Source: G020351775 sp039588335 | GTDB taxonomy: Bacteria > Gemmatimonadota > Gemmatimonadetes > Gemmatimonadales > GWC2-71-9 | Length of the DNA: 15,422 bases | Assembly (NCBI GenBank): GCA_039588335.1 | Contig: JBDGZZ010000073.1 | Span: 1-15,422 of the forward strand | Reading direction: 5' to 3' | In this document: piece after piece, positions 14,010 through 15,422 of the stretch | Layout of the letters: each line of letters begins with the position of its first letter | Position numbering within the stretch: position 1 is the first letter of the stretch | The notes under the pieces: generated by a model | What the model was told of the DNA's origin: nothing | Database searches by the model: none | What the model saw: only the letters and a program-made list of their open reading frames with translations | Made by a program: the position numbers and the translations under genes

Positions 14010-14690
14010 ATGAAACGGTTTCTTGGTGGTTTTGCGCTGGTCGCGCTCATCCTGGGTTTGAGCAGCGAAGCTGCCTCGGCCCAGATGCACGGACTCCCAG
14101 TGTATGGAGCGGTAGGTGGTGTCGGTGTTACCCTGATGGGAGACTTCGGCCGTGGTCTAAACGACGACTCCGACAAGTCCAACTACTTCGGCGGCCGCAT
14201 CGAGTTGGGCCTGCCGATGGTCAACCTCTACGCTGGTGCCGGTACGGTAAAGCCTGAGGGAGACCTTGCCGAGTCTTCCATCACTTTTGGTGGCGGGGCA
14301 CACGTCAAGCTGCTCAAGGGTCCCGATGCGCCGGTCGGCGTCGGCGTGCAGGCTGGCCTGGGCTACCTCAGCGAAGACGGCAACACTTTCATGAGGGTGC
14401 CGTTTGGCGTCGTGTTGGCATTCAACGTACCGAGCACTGGTGTGGCGGTTACGCCTTGGATCGCGCCGCGAGCCGAGTGGCAGCGAATCAGCGTTGAAGG
14501 CTTCGATTCGGAGAGCAAGATCGGCTTCGGCGCCTCGGGCGGTTTGAGTATTGTCCTGCCCGTGGGGCTCGATTTCCACGCGGCCCTCGATTGGATGACC
14601 ATCGAATACGTTGAAGGTTTTTCTTCCAAGCCCCTGGTCGTCGGCGTTGGTGCCAGTTACCATATCACCGTTCCGAGTCTGGGAATGTGA
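14010..14690 (+). CDS. Putative outer-membrane beta-barrel protein, 226 aa (first of two tandem paralogues)
   Basis: The family is not named here. The N-terminus MKRFLGGFALVALILGLSS..ASA is a signal peptide with cleavage before QMHGLP. The mature part has regularly spaced Gly-rich amphipathic strands (GGVGVTLMGDFGRGLND, SNYFGGRIELGLPMVNLYAG, FGASGGLSIVLPVGLDFHAA, LVVGVGASYHITV), typical of a small closed barrel. It is closely related along its length to the next gene, so they arose by tandem duplication. The ATG at 14010 has the ribosome binding site CAGGAG 7 nt upstream; an earlier in-frame ATG would add eleven residues before the signal peptide and is rejected. The gene stands alone, with a 283-nt leader region and a terminator-like hairpin after it. 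Confidence 0.85.
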   Translation: MKRFLGGFALVALILGLSSEAASAQMHGLPVYGAVGGVGVTLMGDFGRGLNDDSDKSNYFGGRIELGLPMVNLYAGAGTVKPEGDLAESSITFGGGAHVKLLKGPDAPVGVGVQAGLGYLSEDGNTFMRVPFGVVLAFNVPSTGVAVTPWIAPRAEWQRISVEGFDSESKIGFGASGGLSIVLPVGLDFHAALDWMTIEYVEGFSSKPLVVGVGASYHITVPSLGM

Positions 14691-14736
14691 GGCTCAGTCA
14701 GGCTTCCTGAGTCACGATACACGTTTTGTTCGGAGG

Positions 14737-14763
14737 GGGGCGTCCACGGAGGGCGCCCCTTCT
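14737..14763 (+). terminator. Probable terminator of the first paralogue
   Basis: GGGGCG (14737-14742) and CGCCCC (14754-14759) form a 6-bp G-C stem with an 11-nt loop, followed by TTCTCT. Two further G-T pairs are possible at its base. It is 47 nt after the stop codon. The weak T-run makes it a moderate candidate. Confidence 0.5.
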
Positions 14764-14775
14764 CTGTGGGATCAA

Positions 14776-14791
14776 CTTGATGTCCGTCACA
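14776..14791 (+). promoter_or_regulatory. CRP/FNR-like element before the second paralogue
   Basis: CTTGA-N6-TCACA matches eight of ten CRP half-site positions and continues as part of a roughly 25-bp block (14776-14800) shared with the first paralogue. The core TCCGTCA is identical in both. A -10-like CAAACT (14813-14818) occupies the same relative place as TAGACT in the first copy; TATACC (14821-14826) is an alternative. Confidence 0.4.
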
Positions 14792-14995
14792 GGTGTCGGA
14801 CCCATGTCAACCCAAACTCGTATACCGGTGACTCCCCAAGGGAACCGCTCATCCAGAGATTGGTAACATGTACCGGCGGGGATTTGCGTGTTGTCCCCCG
14901 TTCTGCACAGCTAGTGTGCGGCACGCCGGGGGGGTAGCTAAGCTGGATGACCCCGTCGGAGCGAAAGCGGAAACACAACAGTCAGGAGGGTATGT

Positions 14996-15422
14996 ATGAA
15001 GCAGATTCTTGGTGGTATTGCGCTGGGAGCCCTGGCTTTGGGTCTCAGCATCCAACCCGCATCGGCCCAGATGCATGGTTTCGTCAATTATCCGGCTATT
15101 GGTGGGGTCGGTTTGAAGATCTCTGGTGACTACGGCCGCGGCCTCAACGATGAATCGTTGAAGTCGAACTACTTCGGCGGTCGCGCCGAGTTGGGCATTC
15201 CGTTCGTCAACTTCTGGGCCGGCATCGGCACCGTAAAAGCCGATGACGAGTTCGTTGTCGGCGAGAACTCTTCAGAGATCTCCTACGGTGGTGGTGCGGC
15301 ACTCAACCTGCTTAAGGGTCCACTGGTTCCTGTCCGCGTGTCGGTGCAGGCCGGCGCGGGTTACCTATCTGAAGAGGGCGTGAGTCAACTGACCGTCCCG
15401 TTCGGATTGGCTGTAGCGATCA
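14996..15422 (+). CDS. Putative outer-membrane beta-barrel protein, second tandem paralogue (3' end missing)
   Basis: The frame is open to the right edge, giving 142 residues of a protein probably about 225 long. The N-terminus MKQILGGIALGALALGLSIQ..ASA is a signal peptide cleaved before QMHGF. Long identical blocks are shared with the upstream gene: GRGLND, KSNYFGGR, ELG, GTVK, LLKGP, VQAG, GYLSE. The loop after GTVK is about four residues longer (ADDEFVVGENSSE). The ATG at 14996 has the strong site AGGAGGG five bases upstream. An ATG at 14992 is in another frame and leads only to a short shadow ORF. It has its own promoter-like region and so seems to be transcribed separately. Confidence 0.85.
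   Translation, partial: MKQILGGIALGALALGLSIQPASAQMHGFVNYPAIGGVGLKISGDYGRGLNDESLKSNYFGGRAELGIPFVNFWAGIGTVKADDEFVVGENSSEISYGGGAALNLLKGPLVPVRVSVQAGAGYLSEEGVSQLTVPFGLAVAI

Larger units (their letters stand above)
14691..14995. other. 305-nt intergenic region between the two paralogues
   Basis: It holds the terminator-like hairpin (14737-14759) and the shared CRP/FNR-like block (14776-14800). A ribosome binding site, AGGAGGG (14984-14990), lies just before the next gene. I see no gene, tRNA or mobile element in it. The leader from the presumed promoter to the next start would be about 165-170 nt. Confidence 0.6.

Overview
The window is G+C-rich and reads like a slow-growing, Gram-negative-type bacterium with an outer membrane. 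The best guess is a member of the Gemmatimonadota. This is an inference from gene content: a Ser/Thr kinase fused through one membrane segment to TolB-like PD40 repeats, an MlaE/MlaF/MlaD lipid-transport operon whose MlaD ends in the 'DIKANP(R/K)KY..FSVF' tail, small signal-peptide beta-barrel proteins, and an F1 gene set in the order A-G-D-C. No 16S rRNA or other decisive marker is present.

Minus strand, 1-3870. A membrane-anchored Ser/Thr protein kinase with a C-terminal propeller runs off the left edge; its 3' end is missing. Upstream of it lie seven tRNA genes, transcribed in the order Ala(GGC), Gly(GCC), initiator Met(CAT), Val(GAC), Arg(ACG), Pro(CGG), Arg(CCG). A small exported-protein ORF of 81 residues fills the gap between tRNA-Pro and tRNA-Arg(CCG) almost exactly. 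The longer tRNA spacers carry inverted repeats, and one of them, after tRNA-Val, is a textbook intrinsic terminator.

Plus strand, 4096-13128. A divergent 225-bp region separates the tRNA operon from a sigma-70 factor of the RpoD/RpoS type without region 1.1; its leader holds a terminator-like hairpin. Next comes a tight five-gene operon: mlaE permease, mlaF ATPase, mlaD MCE protein, a Nudix hydrolase, and a regulator with a degenerate receiver-like N-terminus and an AraC-type DNA-binding domain. After a 120-bp intergenic region with a perfect CRP/FNR-type half-site pair come atpA, atpG, atpD and atpC. These make F1 alpha, gamma, beta and epsilon. The delta subunit and all Fo genes are absent, so the ATP synthase genes are split in this genome. 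The epsilon subunit is short (86 residues) and lacks the usual C-terminal helical domain.

Plus strand, 13118-15422. Three small secreted, probably outer-membrane beta-barrel proteins follow. The first starts inside the end of atpC with a strong ribosome binding site. The second and third are tandem paralogues; the third is cut by the right edge. Both paralogues have long leaders with a shared roughly 25-bp element that resembles a CRP/FNR-family operator. In the first paralogue it sits at the spacing expected of a class II activator site.

The most interesting points are the putative CRP/FNR-type network linking F1-ATPase and outer-membrane genes, the tRNA-ORF-tRNA sandwich, the split F1 operon with a truncated epsilon, and the lipid-transport operon carrying its own Nudix enzyme and regulator. 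No CRISPR array, insertion sequence, phage gene or obvious defence system was seen.
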